Assembly: GCF_000519085.1 (NCBI RefSeq)
Contig: NZ_KI912577.1
Coordinates: 1,288,423 to 1,352,422, forward strand
DNA: 64,000 bases
Origin: Methylobacterium sp. 10
GTDB lineage: Bacteria; Pseudomonadota; Alphaproteobacteria; Rhizobiales; Beijerinckiaceae
Direction of reading: 5' to 3'
Shown: piece after piece, positions 8,413 to 16,420 of the stretch
Layout of the letters: every line of letters starts with the position of its first letter
How positions within the stretch are numbered: the stretch's first letter is position 1
Made by a program: the position numbers and the translations under genes
Notes under the pieces: generated by a model
The model's database searches: none
Seen by the model: only the letters and a program-made list of their open reading frames with translations
Told to the model about the DNA's origin: nothing

Positions 8413-9927
8413 GTGACCATACGGCCTCAACCATACCACGACGGCTCCGCGACGGACGCGTCCCTCCCCGGGGGCGATTCCGGCCATGGGCGGCTGAGCC
8501 TGAAGGGGCAGGGCGTCGTGAACCTCGCTCTGGCCAAGGGAGAGGGCGCTCCCGTCGACGATCTCCTCGCCGCCTCCGAGGCCCCGGCGAGCCAGATGGC
8601 GCTGCCGCTCTGGCTGCTGCTGGTGGGCCGGGAGGCGGTCCACAGGCGCTGGGGCCTCGTGACGGGGGCGGGTCTCGTCTGGACGGGGTTCGGCGCCGCG
8701 CTGGTGATCGACGCCCTCGACGGGGCCACGCACATTCCCGACCGCTGGTTCGGCCTCCTCCTCGTGGTCGAGGCGGTGGGCGCGTTCCTGCGCGGCCTCG
8801 TCGCCACCGGCGCCGCGCGCCGGTTGCGCCTCCTCAAGGGGGCGCTCCTCCTCGTGGTGGCGGTGCTGACGATGCTGGCCTCGTCCTCAAGCACGTTCCT
8901 CCTCGCCATGCTGTTCGGGGCGGCCTTCCTGTTCGACGGCCTGTCGCGCTTCGCGCTCTCCTATGTGCTCCGCTTTCCGGGCTGGCGCCTGTCGGCGGCG
9001 CATGGGGCCCTGGGCGTGGCGCTGGGCATCATCACCCTGCAGCCCTGGCCGACCTGGTATGCCGGCACGGTGGGGTTCTGCATCGGCGCCTTCCTGATGC
9101 TGGCGGGAATCAAGGTGGCGATCCTCGGGCTGCGGTTGCGGCGCCCTCCGGCGGCCTCCGAACCGGCCGCCGCCGGGGCCGGCACGGACGCGCTCACCGT
9201 CTATGTCTGGACGCCGACGGGAACGGCGTCGATCCCGGCCCGGCAGCGCCTGGTCCATCGCTACGTCATCTCCGTGAACGGGTCCGGCCACGTCTCCACC
9301 GGCCACGCGGCCCTGGAACTGGGGGAGGGGGGCGGCAAGGGCGGCGGCGAGGGGGCGCTCTATGTGAGCCATTACCCCGCCGTGGAGATCGACCGCTCCC
9401 CCGACAACCTGCGCGCCACCCTGCGGGCCGGCCCGGAGAACAACGTGCCGGGCCGCTTCCTGCCGAGCTACCGCGAGGAGGCGGACGATTGGTGCGAGGC
9501 CACCGTCACGGTCACCCTCCACGGCATCGACGGGGCGGGCCTGACGCGCTTCTGGGCCGAGTATCGCCGCGACGCGACCTACAATCTCGTGGGCCGGAAC
9601 TGCTCCACGGCGGTCGCCCGTGCCCTCGACGCCGCCGTGGAGGGCGCGTTCAGCCGGGCCGGCAAGCCGTGGCGCAGGCTCGCCCAGGCGGCCATGAGCC
9701 CGGAATTCTGGGCGGCCGCCCTCCTGCGCAACGGGGCCGGCGCGATGACGTGGACGCCGGGTCTCGTGCTCGATTACTCGCGGGCGCTCAGCGCCCTCAT
9801 CGATCCCGTCTCGCCGGTCCCGGCCATCAGCTGGGACGGCGTGAGGCGGCGGCTCCTGCGCAACTGGCGGGCCGAGGCGGTGGCGCGGATGCGGAGCCTC
9901 GCCCGGCGGCGGTCTCCGGCCGCGTAG
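8413..9927 (+). CDS. HdeD-like membrane domain fused to a permuted NlpC/P60-like domain
   Basis: From GTG 8413 the product is 504 residues; an upstream extension runs through the REP-like element and looks non-coding. Residues 60-240 hold about six membrane segments arranged like DUF308/HdeD proteins. Residues 260-500 form a soluble domain with STGHAALELG (His298) and, about 100 residues later, YNLVGRNCSTAVARAL (Cys397). A histidine box before an Asn-Cys box is the order seen in circularly permuted NlpC/P60 and LRAT-like papain folds, so hydrolase or acyltransferase activity is possible. The fusion is seen directly; the catalytic assignment is inference. No operon partner is evident. Confidence 0.65.
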   Translation: MTIRPQPYHDGSATDASLPGGDSGHGRLSLKGQGVVNLALAKGEGAPVDDLLAASEAPASQMALPLWLLLVGREAVHRRWGLVTGAGLVWTGFGAALVIDALDGATHIPDRWFGLLLVVEAVGAFLRGLVATGAARRLRLLKGALLLVVAVLTMLASSSSTFLLAMLFGAAFLFDGLSRFALSYVLRFPGWRLSAAHGALGVALGIITLQPWPTWYAGTVGFCIGAFLMLAGIKVAILGLRLRRPPAASEPAAAGAGTDALTVYVWTPTGTASIPARQRLVHRYVISVNGSGHVSTGHAALELGEGGGKGGGEGALYVSHYPAVEIDRSPDNLRATLRAGPENNVPGRFLPSYREEADDWCEATVTVTLHGIDGAGLTRFWAEYRRDATYNLVGRNCSTAVARALDAAVEGAFSRAGKPWRRLAQAAMSPEFWAAALLRNGAGAMTWTPGLVLDYSRALSALIDPVSPVPAISWDGVRRRLLRNWRAEAVARMRSLARRRSPAA

Positions 9928-10350
9928 GCGGTAGGACGGCAGCGGGTCGGTCTGAAATCCGATGGGGACGACCCGACCTTGGAGCGTTGGGGCGACCGTG
10001 GCATGATGGGAAATGCAGATCCCCACGTTACCCAACCACAGCGTCGCCGTTTCAGCATGCCGGAGCGACAAGACCCGCTTTCGCTGGTCGGTGACGACGG
10101 CCGGGTTCCATGCCTGCCGTTCGACGACCTCCTATTCGTCCGCCGCCATGGCACTGGCCGCCGGCATTTCCCACGCCCACGTCCTGGCGGAGCCGTATCG
10201 GATCAGGGCGCGGATCAACGATGGCGGGTGGATTTAATCGGCGCTCCCGCGTTTTTCCGGGATGTCGTTGATCTCGTGGTCAAAACCTGACGGATGGTGC
10301 CCGCCCTGAGCGTCCGCGATGGGCGGATAGCGGACCCTGCGCAGTTGGTC
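9928..10350. other. intergenic stretch without a recognisable gene
   Basis: Short frames exist on both strands but none has convincing composition, a ribosome site and a family look. The segment at 9943-9973 holds an imperfect inverted repeat (GGGTCGGTC against GACGACCC) just after the fusion gene, which could act in termination. Confidence 0.4.
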
Positions 10351-10827
10351 ATGATCGCCCCTATGACCGACTGGATCCAGCACTTCCGCACGGCGGCTTG
10401 TGGGTTGGCCGTGGCACATGTCTGGCGTGGGCATGGCTCGGCGCTGTTCGTAGAGTTTGGCGCGCTGACATCAACCACGCGCCGCAACGGCTTCCCCGGT
10501 CAGCCAGAGGGCGAGATCGGCCTGATGATTGAGTGGAGTTGGCGAATCGAGGAGGGAAGGTCCATCGCCTGCGGTAGTTGGAGCGACGAGAACCTGTGGT
10601 CCCCGACCTTTGCGCTCCTCCTCGGCCGCACGGTCCAAGACCTCTCGATGTTTGGCCGTCTACCGGAGGTGGTTCTGTCGCTGGCAGGCGATCTGCGGCT
10701 GGCATCGTTCATGACGGCGGAAGGCGACCCGTCGTGGACGCTGTTCGACCGGCGTGGTTCTCACCCCGTCGCCATAGGCTGTCGGTCGGGAATGGTCTGC
10801 GTCGAGCTTGAGGACTGCAAAGGATGA
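10351..10827 (+). CDS. hypothetical protein, immunity-protein-like
   Basis: A 158-residue soluble protein with alternating strands, two WRIEEGRSIACGSW-type segments, a GDPSWTLFD motif near residue 130 and a final GCRSGMVCVE strand. This style is common in small immunity-like or DUF6188-like proteins, but I cannot name the family with certainty. Starts at 10351 or 10363 are both possible (MIAPMTDW). It opens the low-GC accessory island. No toxin gene is next to it in this window. Confidence 0.55.
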   Translation: MIAPMTDWIQHFRTAACGLAVAHVWRGHGSALFVEFGALTSTTRRNGFPGQPEGEIGLMIEWSWRIEEGRSIACGSWSDENLWSPTFALLLGRTVQDLSMFGRLPEVVLSLAGDLRLASFMTAEGDPSWTLFDRRGSHPVAIGCRSGMVCVELEDCKG

Positions 10828-10837
10828 GATGCGGACG

Positions 10838-10960
10838 TTATGCGTGAGGCGCGCTGGGCTCACCCACCTTGAAGGTGATCGCGACCGGGCGGGCACGGAT
10901 CAGGCCGTCCCAAGGCTTAAGTTCGATCTCGATGTCCTGCGGGAACGGGCCGACCGTAAT
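10838..10960 (-). pseudogene. short remnant of an unknown coding sequence
   Basis: On the minus strand a frame without a start reads about 40 sensible residues (CITVGPFPQDIEIELKPW, then RARPVAITFKVGEPSAPHA) and ends with TAA at 10838. Composition is protein-like, but the 5' part is missing because the next gene lies upstream. It may be the tail of a gene lost when the island was rearranged. Confidence 0.3.
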
Positions 10961-10989
10961 GCATGGCGGGCGATAGGAGGTTATCGAGA

Positions 10990-11346
10990 GTGAACGACTC
11001 TGAATGCAAGCTCGTCGATGCCATTCGAGCTATGACGAATCAGTACGTGAGCACAAAGGCATCAAAGAATTTAGCTCTCCCTGGCGCCGAAGGTAGGAGC
11101 TTCGAGGCGCGCGAGCCGGAACTAGTAAAGTTGTTGGCTGCGATGTGCTCGAAGTACCTCGAGCGGACGGACACGGGCGAGGTCGTTCTAGACAATGGGG
11201 CTATATCGGCCGGTGAGCATGCCTACGAGCAATTGGAAGCACGAGGACTGATCGTCATTGAACCGACCGGATATCGGTTCGCCCGTTGGACCGAGGCGGG
11301 AAGCAAGCTCATTGCCAACGCCGCGCGTCCTATAGTCAAAATTTGA
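10990..11346 (+). CDS. hypothetical protein, winged-helix-like tail
   Basis: 118 residues from GTG 10990, which is chosen because GGAGG lies nine bases upstream. The C-terminal part (GAISAGEHAYEQLEARGLI, then EPTGYRFARWTEAGSKLI) looks like a helix followed by a short beta wing, similar to phage or plasmid accessory proteins. No family is recognised. Codon use is less GC-biased than in the flanking core genes. Confidence 0.5.
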   Translation: MNDSECKLVDAIRAMTNQYVSTKASKNLALPGAEGRSFEAREPELVKLLAAMCSKYLERTDTGEVVLDNGAISAGEHAYEQLEARGLIVIEPTGYRFARWTEAGSKLIANAARPIVKI

Positions 11347-11400
11347 CTGTTCCGGACAATGATTCACTAAGGATAGATATATGGCTGGCAGTTGCAAGGC

Positions 11401-11712
11401 ATGAAAAGCCTGAACATGTCTCGGGTCGCCATACCTTTATCCTGCGCGATTGCTGCAGCTGGGCTGGGGTGGGGCTGGATGATGGTCGAAGGGTTCTCTT
11501 GTGCCGTTGGAGACCCTCCCTATGAGCAGGGATGTCCTGATATCGATTTCCGGCTCGTCTGGCTCAAATCCTCAGTCTATGTTTTTGTCATACTATACGC
11601 GATCTACTACTTTGCTCTGGTGGCTTCCTACGCACTCGGTAAGGCGGCCCGCGCATTGCCGAAATCGCGTCGACAGCAGAGCACCCCGCGTAACAAGCCA
11701 AAAGTCCGTTGA
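11401..11712 (+). CDS. small membrane protein of unknown function
   Basis: 103 residues with two hydrophobic segments (AIPLSCAIAAAGLGWGWMM near residue 9 and VYVFVILYAIYYFALVASYA near 57), a short loop with two cysteines (FSCAVGD and EQGCPD), and a basic C-terminal tail. The ATG at 11401 lacks a strong ribosome site; an in-frame codon at 11392 is possible. The gene ends exactly at the target duplication of the adjacent MITE, so the insertion did not break it. Confidence 0.5.
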   Translation: MKSLNMSRVAIPLSCAIAAAGLGWGWMMVEGFSCAVGDPPYEQGCPDIDFRLVWLKSSVYVFVILYAIYYFALVASYALGKAARALPKSRRQQSTPRNKPKVR

Positions 11713-11882
11713 GGGTGGAGGCTGTGTGAAAACGCGTCTCGGGCTGATGCAAGCAGAAGGATTTTCTACGAAGTCCCTTGAAGGTCGCTATCGCAGCCAT
11801 CCGAGCTGATGTTTTTCAGTCTGTCATGGAAGATTGCACTCTGGCGTGGCGAAGTGCCGACGTTTTTACACAGCCTGGGTGG
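11713..11882. mobile_element. MITE-like non-autonomous element with 6-bp target duplication
   Basis: The core 11719-11876 is 158 bp. Its ends are AGGCTGTGTGAAAACG and CGTTTTTACACAGCCT, which are 16-bp inverted repeats with one mismatch. Both ends are flanked by GGGTGG (11713-11718 and 11877-11882), a perfect 6-bp direct repeat consistent with a target-site duplication. There is no room for a transposase, so it would need to be mobilised in trans by an IS with matching ends. Confidence 0.75.
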
Positions 11883-11963
11883 TTTGCAGATTATTGCCTT
11901 CCGGTCCGAAGTGGACGTTCCGCCTTCGACCTTCAGCAAACTATCGCGTTGGATCTCCTCCTT

Positions 11964-12446
11964 TCAATCATGGCTCTCATTGTCGACTAAGGTCTGCTCC
12001 CGATTGCGTGTGCCAAGCCATGATTTTACCCGTAGATACTGGAGGTTGGCCATGATGAGAGCGGGGTTGTCCGTGGCGTGATGAAGGGAGCCGATACGTA
12101 ATTGGCCGTCGATCCACCCCGACGAGGCGACAACACTCTCAACCAGTACCGCATCCACGAAGGCGAGTGGATCACGCCAGATCGGGTCTAACGCAATCTG
12201 TGGCGAGGGCGGCCACTCAAGATGGATGTGGCTGAAATCGAGCCCAATGGTGATCTCGCCCCCATCGTCTTCAATCAAAAGGCCATTAGATAGGTCGGAG
12301 CCGGGCGGTGCTGGCACGGTGAGCACGATTCCTGTCCGAGGGTCGGATTGCGCTGGACAAAGCGAGATATGACGCCACTGCGGATGTTGCTTTAGGAGGG
12401 CATCGAAGAAGGGCGTATGCAACTCAGGTTTCATGTCCCTGCTCAC
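11964..12446 (-). CDS. hypothetical protein, immunity-like
   Basis: A 160-residue protein with a central block of strands (GLLIEDDGGEITIGLDFSH, then IHLEWPP) and a helix with FVDAVLVESVVASSGWIDG. The pattern resembles immunity proteins of polymorphic toxins, but no named family can be claimed. A second ATG four codons in (MKPELHTPFF) is an alternative start. It lies on the opposite strand to its left neighbours. Confidence 0.5.
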   Translation of the reverse strand: MSRDMKPELHTPFFDALLKQHPQWRHISLCPAQSDPRTGIVLTVPAPPGSDLSNGLLIEDDGGEITIGLDFSHIHLEWPPSPQIALDPIWRDPLAFVDAVLVESVVASSGWIDGQLRIGSLHHATDNPALIMANLQYLRVKSWLGTRNREQTLVDNESHD

Positions 12447-12503
12447 CCTTGATGTCTGCTGAGGATCCTAAGCTGCAAACGCAGGATGCTCAATGAGGAA
12501 GGC

Positions 12504-13064
12504 TCATAAGCGGTCATGCGCAACATGAACGTCAAACTGAACCGGAACGGTCTGCAGCGGTGGCAAGTCTTTCAGAGCTTCAATACGAGCTTTGTATGTC
12601 CCAGGCTCGAGCTTGTATCGAACGATTAGTTTTGAGTAATATTTCTCTGAAAACCCTTCATATAAAGGATCTTGGTATAATTCATTTAGAATCAATTCGC
12701 TGTCTTTCTCATTGAGGCGAACCAACGTCAAACGTACAGGAATCGCTAGGCCGTTATCAATTGGGCGTTTTGTTACAGTATTATAGCCGCCACTGCCGGC
12801 CAATTTTCTGACACGATCTCGATCTTTGTTGCGGCTAGGGTCATCAGGATCGCCTACCGTAAAATACATATTTAGATAAAATGAATGGCGGGCAGCGTTC
12901 CAGACTTTGAATTTCAATTCAGATTCAGAAGACTTAATCCCCGCCTGGAAAGGAATTTGTTGATGATCGAATTCATTCGCATGCGTCAACATGCAAATAC
13001 ATGCTAACGGCCCGAGATGCGCGATCAATGTGTATAATATTAGTCGCTTCGTACTCAACTTCAC
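12504..13064 (-). CDS. exported hypothetical protein, DUF5625-like
   Basis: 186 residues starting with a signal or anchor (LILYTLIAHLGPLACICML). The mature part is rich in beta strands (ESELKFKVWNAARHSFYLNM, IPVRLTLVRL) and ends with FDVHVAHDRL. The look is that of periplasmic DUF5625-like immunity proteins, though I am not sure of the family. GC content is clearly low, about half, unlike the genome background, which supports horizontal acquisition. Confidence 0.5.
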   Translation of the reverse strand: MKLSTKRLILYTLIAHLGPLACICMLTHANEFDHQQIPFQAGIKSSESELKFKVWNAARHSFYLNMYFTVGDPDDPSRNKDRDRVRKLAGSGGYNTVTKRPIDNGLAIPVRLTLVRLNEKDSELILNELYQDPLYEGFSEKYYSKLIVRYKLEPGTYKARIEALKDLPPLQTVPVQFDVHVAHDRL

Positions 13065-13195
13065 GCCTCTGTAATGATTTTAAATAATAGCTATTCATCG
13101 TTGAACATCAATCTAATTTCAAATCGCGGCCTGCCATGAGATGTCATTACCGGAGGCGACAAGGGTTCAGCAGTCGGGCATCATGTAGATATCCA

Positions 13196-13726
13196 TTAAT
13201 TAGACGACCGGCAACTATGCGGAACTTGGTGTTCCTTCCTGTAAGGGCTGGACCCAGCGCCAAGTAGAGCGATGCATTCCTCGCGCTCGGTTGGAGTGTG
13301 AAGCCGGCCTCCCTGTGAGTACAAATATCCAAGAAACTCCCATTCCTTATTATCTGTCTTCCTCTGTTCGTCTTCTAGGACTATCCGAGGTCCAAATTTA
13401 CTCATCACGTCTATGATCACGCTTTCACCCCCTCCTCCAATTCCGATTAGCCAATCTTCGGGTGTTCGGTAGAGAGCAAGGTCATTGGCCGGCCCCCAAT
13501 CGGCCCACAGTTTCGCCGATGTCGATCCGTGCGGAGTATCGACACGTAGGACGAAAGGCTGCGGTTCTAAGAACCCAACCCAGGACTGGGATCGAGCAAC
13601 AGCATTACCCATTGGGAGCTTTACGACAGCTTCCGCTGCTGGCCAAAACGATGAGCAAAACCAAATAAAAATCCATAGAAAACCCCCCGTTATAAACACG
13701 GCAGGAAGACAGCTTATCTTTTTCAT
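13196..13726 (-). CDS. membrane-anchored hypothetical protein
   Basis: From ATG 13726 the product has 176 residues and an N-terminal hydrophobic anchor (CLPAVFITGGFLWIFIWFC). The soluble part includes VGFLEPQPFVLRVDTPHG and WLIGIGGGGESVIIDVMSK and ends in a cysteine-containing tail. A longer frame upstream of the ATG runs into the IS110 remnant side and is unlikely to be real. Low GC and no recognisable family; part of the accessory island. Confidence 0.5.
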   Translation of the reverse strand: MKKISCLPAVFITGGFLWIFIWFCSSFWPAAEAVVKLPMGNAVARSQSWVGFLEPQPFVLRVDTPHGSTSAKLWADWGPANDLALYRTPEDWLIGIGGGGESVIIDVMSKFGPRIVLEDEQRKTDNKEWEFLGYLYSQGGRLHTPTEREECIALLGAGSSPYRKEHQVPHSCRSSN

Positions 13727-13951
13727 TACCACTATACTCGTACCCGCGGGGGCTCTTGGCTTCTGTCTGTGGTCAGCACGAAAGCCGCCGCATAATCGTA
13801 TTCCAATGTTTGGCGATGCTATATGCGACACCGGACTTGGCCCAAAGGCCGGCACAGTCGTCATCCCGACTTCACCTCTCGCCCGTCCCCGTGAGGACGA
13901 CCTTGCGGGGCCAGGCGCGCCCGATCTCAATCCCTGCAAGCCATGGGATGC

Positions 13952-14128
13952 CTACGCGGTGGTAGCGGCCGGAGCCTCGACCGCGCTGGAGCGGAAGGTC
14001 GTACCATCCATCCACATCCGGTACGTCACCACCGCCATCTTGTGGGCCAGCGCCACCGTTGCGCGCTTGTTGCCATGGCGATGCGCCGCCAGCCCAGGCA
14101 ACTTCTTAATGCGGTGCCGCATCACGTG
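13952..14128 (-). pseudogene. IS110-family transposase C-terminal remnant
   Basis: On the minus strand an open stretch encodes RHRIKKLPGLAAHRHGNK, then RATVALAHKMAVVTYRMWMDG, then TTFR, and stops at TAG 13952. This is the usual C-terminal end of IS110-family transposases (arginine-rich loop, ALA-K-AVV helix, W-x-DG-T-F). The DEDD and serine domains are absent, so only about 58 of several hundred residues remain. It marks the right edge of the accessory island and suggests a past mobile element. Confidence 0.65.
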
Positions 14129-14171
14129 ATGACGGAGAGCGCTGCGTGGTCCCGCCGCCCGGCCCGTCGCG

Positions 14172-15371
14172 TCAATGCACCGGGCGTGACGCCGCGAGCG
14201 CGCGGGAGAGAGCCAGCATCACGGCGAGGGTGTCCGCCTCGTCCTGCTCGGCGCCGTGATCGCTGAGCTTGACGATCACCGTGCCGGTGTCGCGGTTGAC
14301 GTAGACATATTGCCCGTAGACGCCGATGGCGGAGATGTCGTCGTCGCCCTCCGGCACGTGCCACCATTGCGCCGAGTAGGGCCAGCCGTCGACGTCCCGG
14401 CGGGCCGGGGTCTCGATCCGCTCGATCCAGCGCGGCGGAACGATGCCGGTGCCGCCGACGCGGCCATGGTCGGCCACCACCAGCCCCAGGCGGATGAAAT
14501 CCCGGGCCACGGCGTTGATGCAGCAGAACGCCTTCTCCGTCCCTCCCGGCCGGTCGAGATTCCAGGTCGCGTTCGCCTGCGCGCCCATGGGCTTCCAGAT
14601 TTTTTCCGAAAGGAGGTCGGCCAGGGGCTTCTTCTCGACCTCCGCGAGGATCAGGCCGAGGATCTCGGTGTCGATGCTGCGGTATTGGCCCGTGCTGCCG
14701 GGCTTCGAGGACAGGGTGGCGTGGTCGCGCACGAAGGCCCGTATGTCGCGGGTGAGGTACATGCCGGCTGTGCCCGTGAGCGGGTCCCACGGGTCGTAAT
14801 TCTCCGGCACCGCGAGTCCGCTCGTCATGTCGAGGAGGTCGCGGACGGTGATGCGGCCGAAGGCAGGCTCGTCCCGCAGATACGGCAGCAGGGTCGCCAC
14901 ATGGTCGGTCTCGGTGAGTTTCCCCTCGGCGATGGTCTGTCCGACCAGCAGCGAGACCACCGATTTCGCCACCGACCAGGACGGGAACAGCGTCGCCGGC
15001 CCTGAGCCGGGGCGATACCATTCATGGATGAGGACGCCGTCCTGGGTCACCAGCAGGGCGTTGGTATGGGTTGCCTCCAGCATCTCCGCGAGAGGAACGC
15101 TGCGTCCCTTCCAGGAAACTTTGGGTGGGATCGCGCGGGGCCGGACGGGCAGGGCGCGGGGCGAGGGCGCCGCCGCCACCACCCGGCTCGCGAACCACGT
15201 GCCCACGGAGGAGGGTTCGATGATCGCGAGGGCGGCCAGGGTGATCGGGTTCGGCACGCCGAGCAGCGGCCCGATGGCGGCAGCCAGCCCGCCCAGCACC
15301 AGGGCGCCGATCAGCGCCCCGGCCAGCCGGGGGCGGCGAAAGCGGGGCCGGAGGCGGGCAAGTCTCGACAT
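14172..15371 (-). CDS. serine hydrolase, beta-lactamase/class C family
   Basis: A 399-residue predicted penicillin-binding-fold hydrolase. The N-terminal region has a membrane anchor (GALIGALVLGGLAAAIGPLL near residues 18-37). The catalytic S-x-x-K is SVAK at 133-136 and a tyrosine motif GQYRSIDTEIL lies near 231, as in 6-aminohexanoate-dimer hydrolase and esterase members of this family. Activity is thus more likely esterase or amidase than antibiotic resistance. Its stop is followed by the IS110 remnant; its start lies downstream of the SMR gene in the same direction, so a two-gene unit is possible. Confidence 0.8.
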   Translation of the reverse strand: MSRLARLRPRFRRPRLAGALIGALVLGGLAAAIGPLLGVPNPITLAALAIIEPSSVGTWFASRVVAAAPSPRALPVRPRAIPPKVSWKGRSVPLAEMLEATHTNALLVTQDGVLIHEWYRPGSGPATLFPSWSVAKSVVSLLVGQTIAEGKLTETDHVATLLPYLRDEPAFGRITVRDLLDMTSGLAVPENYDPWDPLTGTAGMYLTRDIRAFVRDHATLSSKPGSTGQYRSIDTEILGLILAEVEKKPLADLLSEKIWKPMGAQANATWNLDRPGGTEKAFCCINAVARDFIRLGLVVADHGRVGGTGIVPPRWIERIETPARRDVDGWPYSAQWWHVPEGDDDISAIGVYGQYVYVNRDTGTVIVKLSDHGAEQDEADTLAVMLALSRALAASRPVH

Positions 15372-15377
15372 CGCCGC

Positions 15378-15707
15378 TCAGTGAGGCGCGGTCTGGCCCG
15401 AGGCGAGAATCGTCACGCCGACGGCGATCACCGCGATCCCGATCATCATCGGCAGGGTGATCGGCTCCTGGAACAGCAGCGCGCCGCCGACCGCCGCGCC
15501 GACCATGCCCACTCCGGCCCAGATCGCGTAGACGATTCCGATCGGCAGCATGTTCATGCTGTTCGACATCAGCCAGAACGCCGTGCCGTAGCCCAGCACC
15601 ACGATGATCGTCGGCACCGGCTTGGTGAGGCCGTCGGCCGCCTTGAGGGCGAGGGTCGCCGTCACTTCGGCGCCGATGGCCAGGGCGAGGAGGAGGTAGG
15701 GGTTCAT
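15378..15707 (-). CDS. small multidrug resistance (SMR) family transporter
   Basis: A four-helix transporter of 109 residues, the standard SMR length. The key glutamate is in helix 1 (LALAIGAEVTATLALK, Glu14), with GIVYAIWAGVG near residue 57 and an LLFQEPIT turn before helix 4, all typical of EmrE/QacE/SugE. ATG 15707 is chosen because it restores that length; a longer frame upstream has no family match. Substrates may be quaternary ammonium or guanidinium compounds; sequence alone does not decide. It ends 6 bp before the hydrolase gene. Confidence 0.92.
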   Translation of the reverse strand: MNPYLLLALAIGAEVTATLALKAADGLTKPVPTIIVVLGYGTAFWLMSNSMNMLPIGIVYAIWAGVGMVGAAVGGALLFQEPITLPMMIGIAVIAVGVTILASGQTAPH

Positions 15708-16147
15708 GCGTGGGTCGTCCGTGCGGTCGGCGGGCTGAAGGCGGGTCGGGCGGCCATCCGCATGGCGATGTCCGCGCCGTGTCCGGGGCCGGGGGGGAAA
15801 TCCACCGGTACGGCTCGGGTCTTCCAAAAGCACGAGGGCCGTTAATGTCCCGTGTGGATGGCGCTTGAAAGGCGGCCCGATGGCGGTCGAAACCGGGGCC
15901 GCGTGGCGGTGCCGATCTGCCGATCTGGCGCGGTCGGTCCGGGCGCGCGCGCCGAATTCGAGGTCCGCCCGTCGATGCCGTCTTGCCCTGATCGGGGTCT
16001 CACGGCACAGATCGGGCATCGACCGTGCGAGATTCTCTTCGTCCGCCCGGAGCCGGCGAGTCCGCGGGGGCCTCCCGGCACGATCATCGGCACCACCGAG
16101 GCCCTTCACCTCTCTATGTCCCTCTCCCCGCGACGGAATTCGACACC

Positions 16148-16399
16148 ATGCGCTCGACCCTGACCGCCTTTCTCCTCATCGCTTTCACGGGTGCCGCCCT
16201 CGCGCAGCAGGTGAACGAGCCGCCGATCCAGAGCCCGCAGGACGCCGCCTGCCGGGAGCAGGCCAGGGCGCAGGTGTTCAGCGCCGCCAACCCGAGCAAT
16301 CTCAGCCTCTACGACCTCGGCTCGCAGATCTATCACGCCTGCATGGCCAGCTATCACACCACCGGCCCGAACCCGGACCGCAAGGATCGCCGCTTCTGA
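16148..16399 (+). CDS. small secreted hypothetical protein
   Basis: 83 residues starting with a clear signal peptide (TLTAFLLIAFTGAALAQQ). The mature protein is polar, with two cysteines (AACREQAR and YHACMASYHT) that could form a disulfide. ATG 16148 is chosen for the signal peptide. The gene converges on dctD with about 20 bp between the stops. No family is recognised. Confidence 0.6.
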   Translation: MRSTLTAFLLIAFTGAALAQQVNEPPIQSPQDAACREQARAQVFSAANPSNLSLYDLGSQIYHACMASYHTTGPNPDRKDRRF

Positions 16400-16420
16400 G
16401 GGTAGCCAAGCCCTTCCGCC

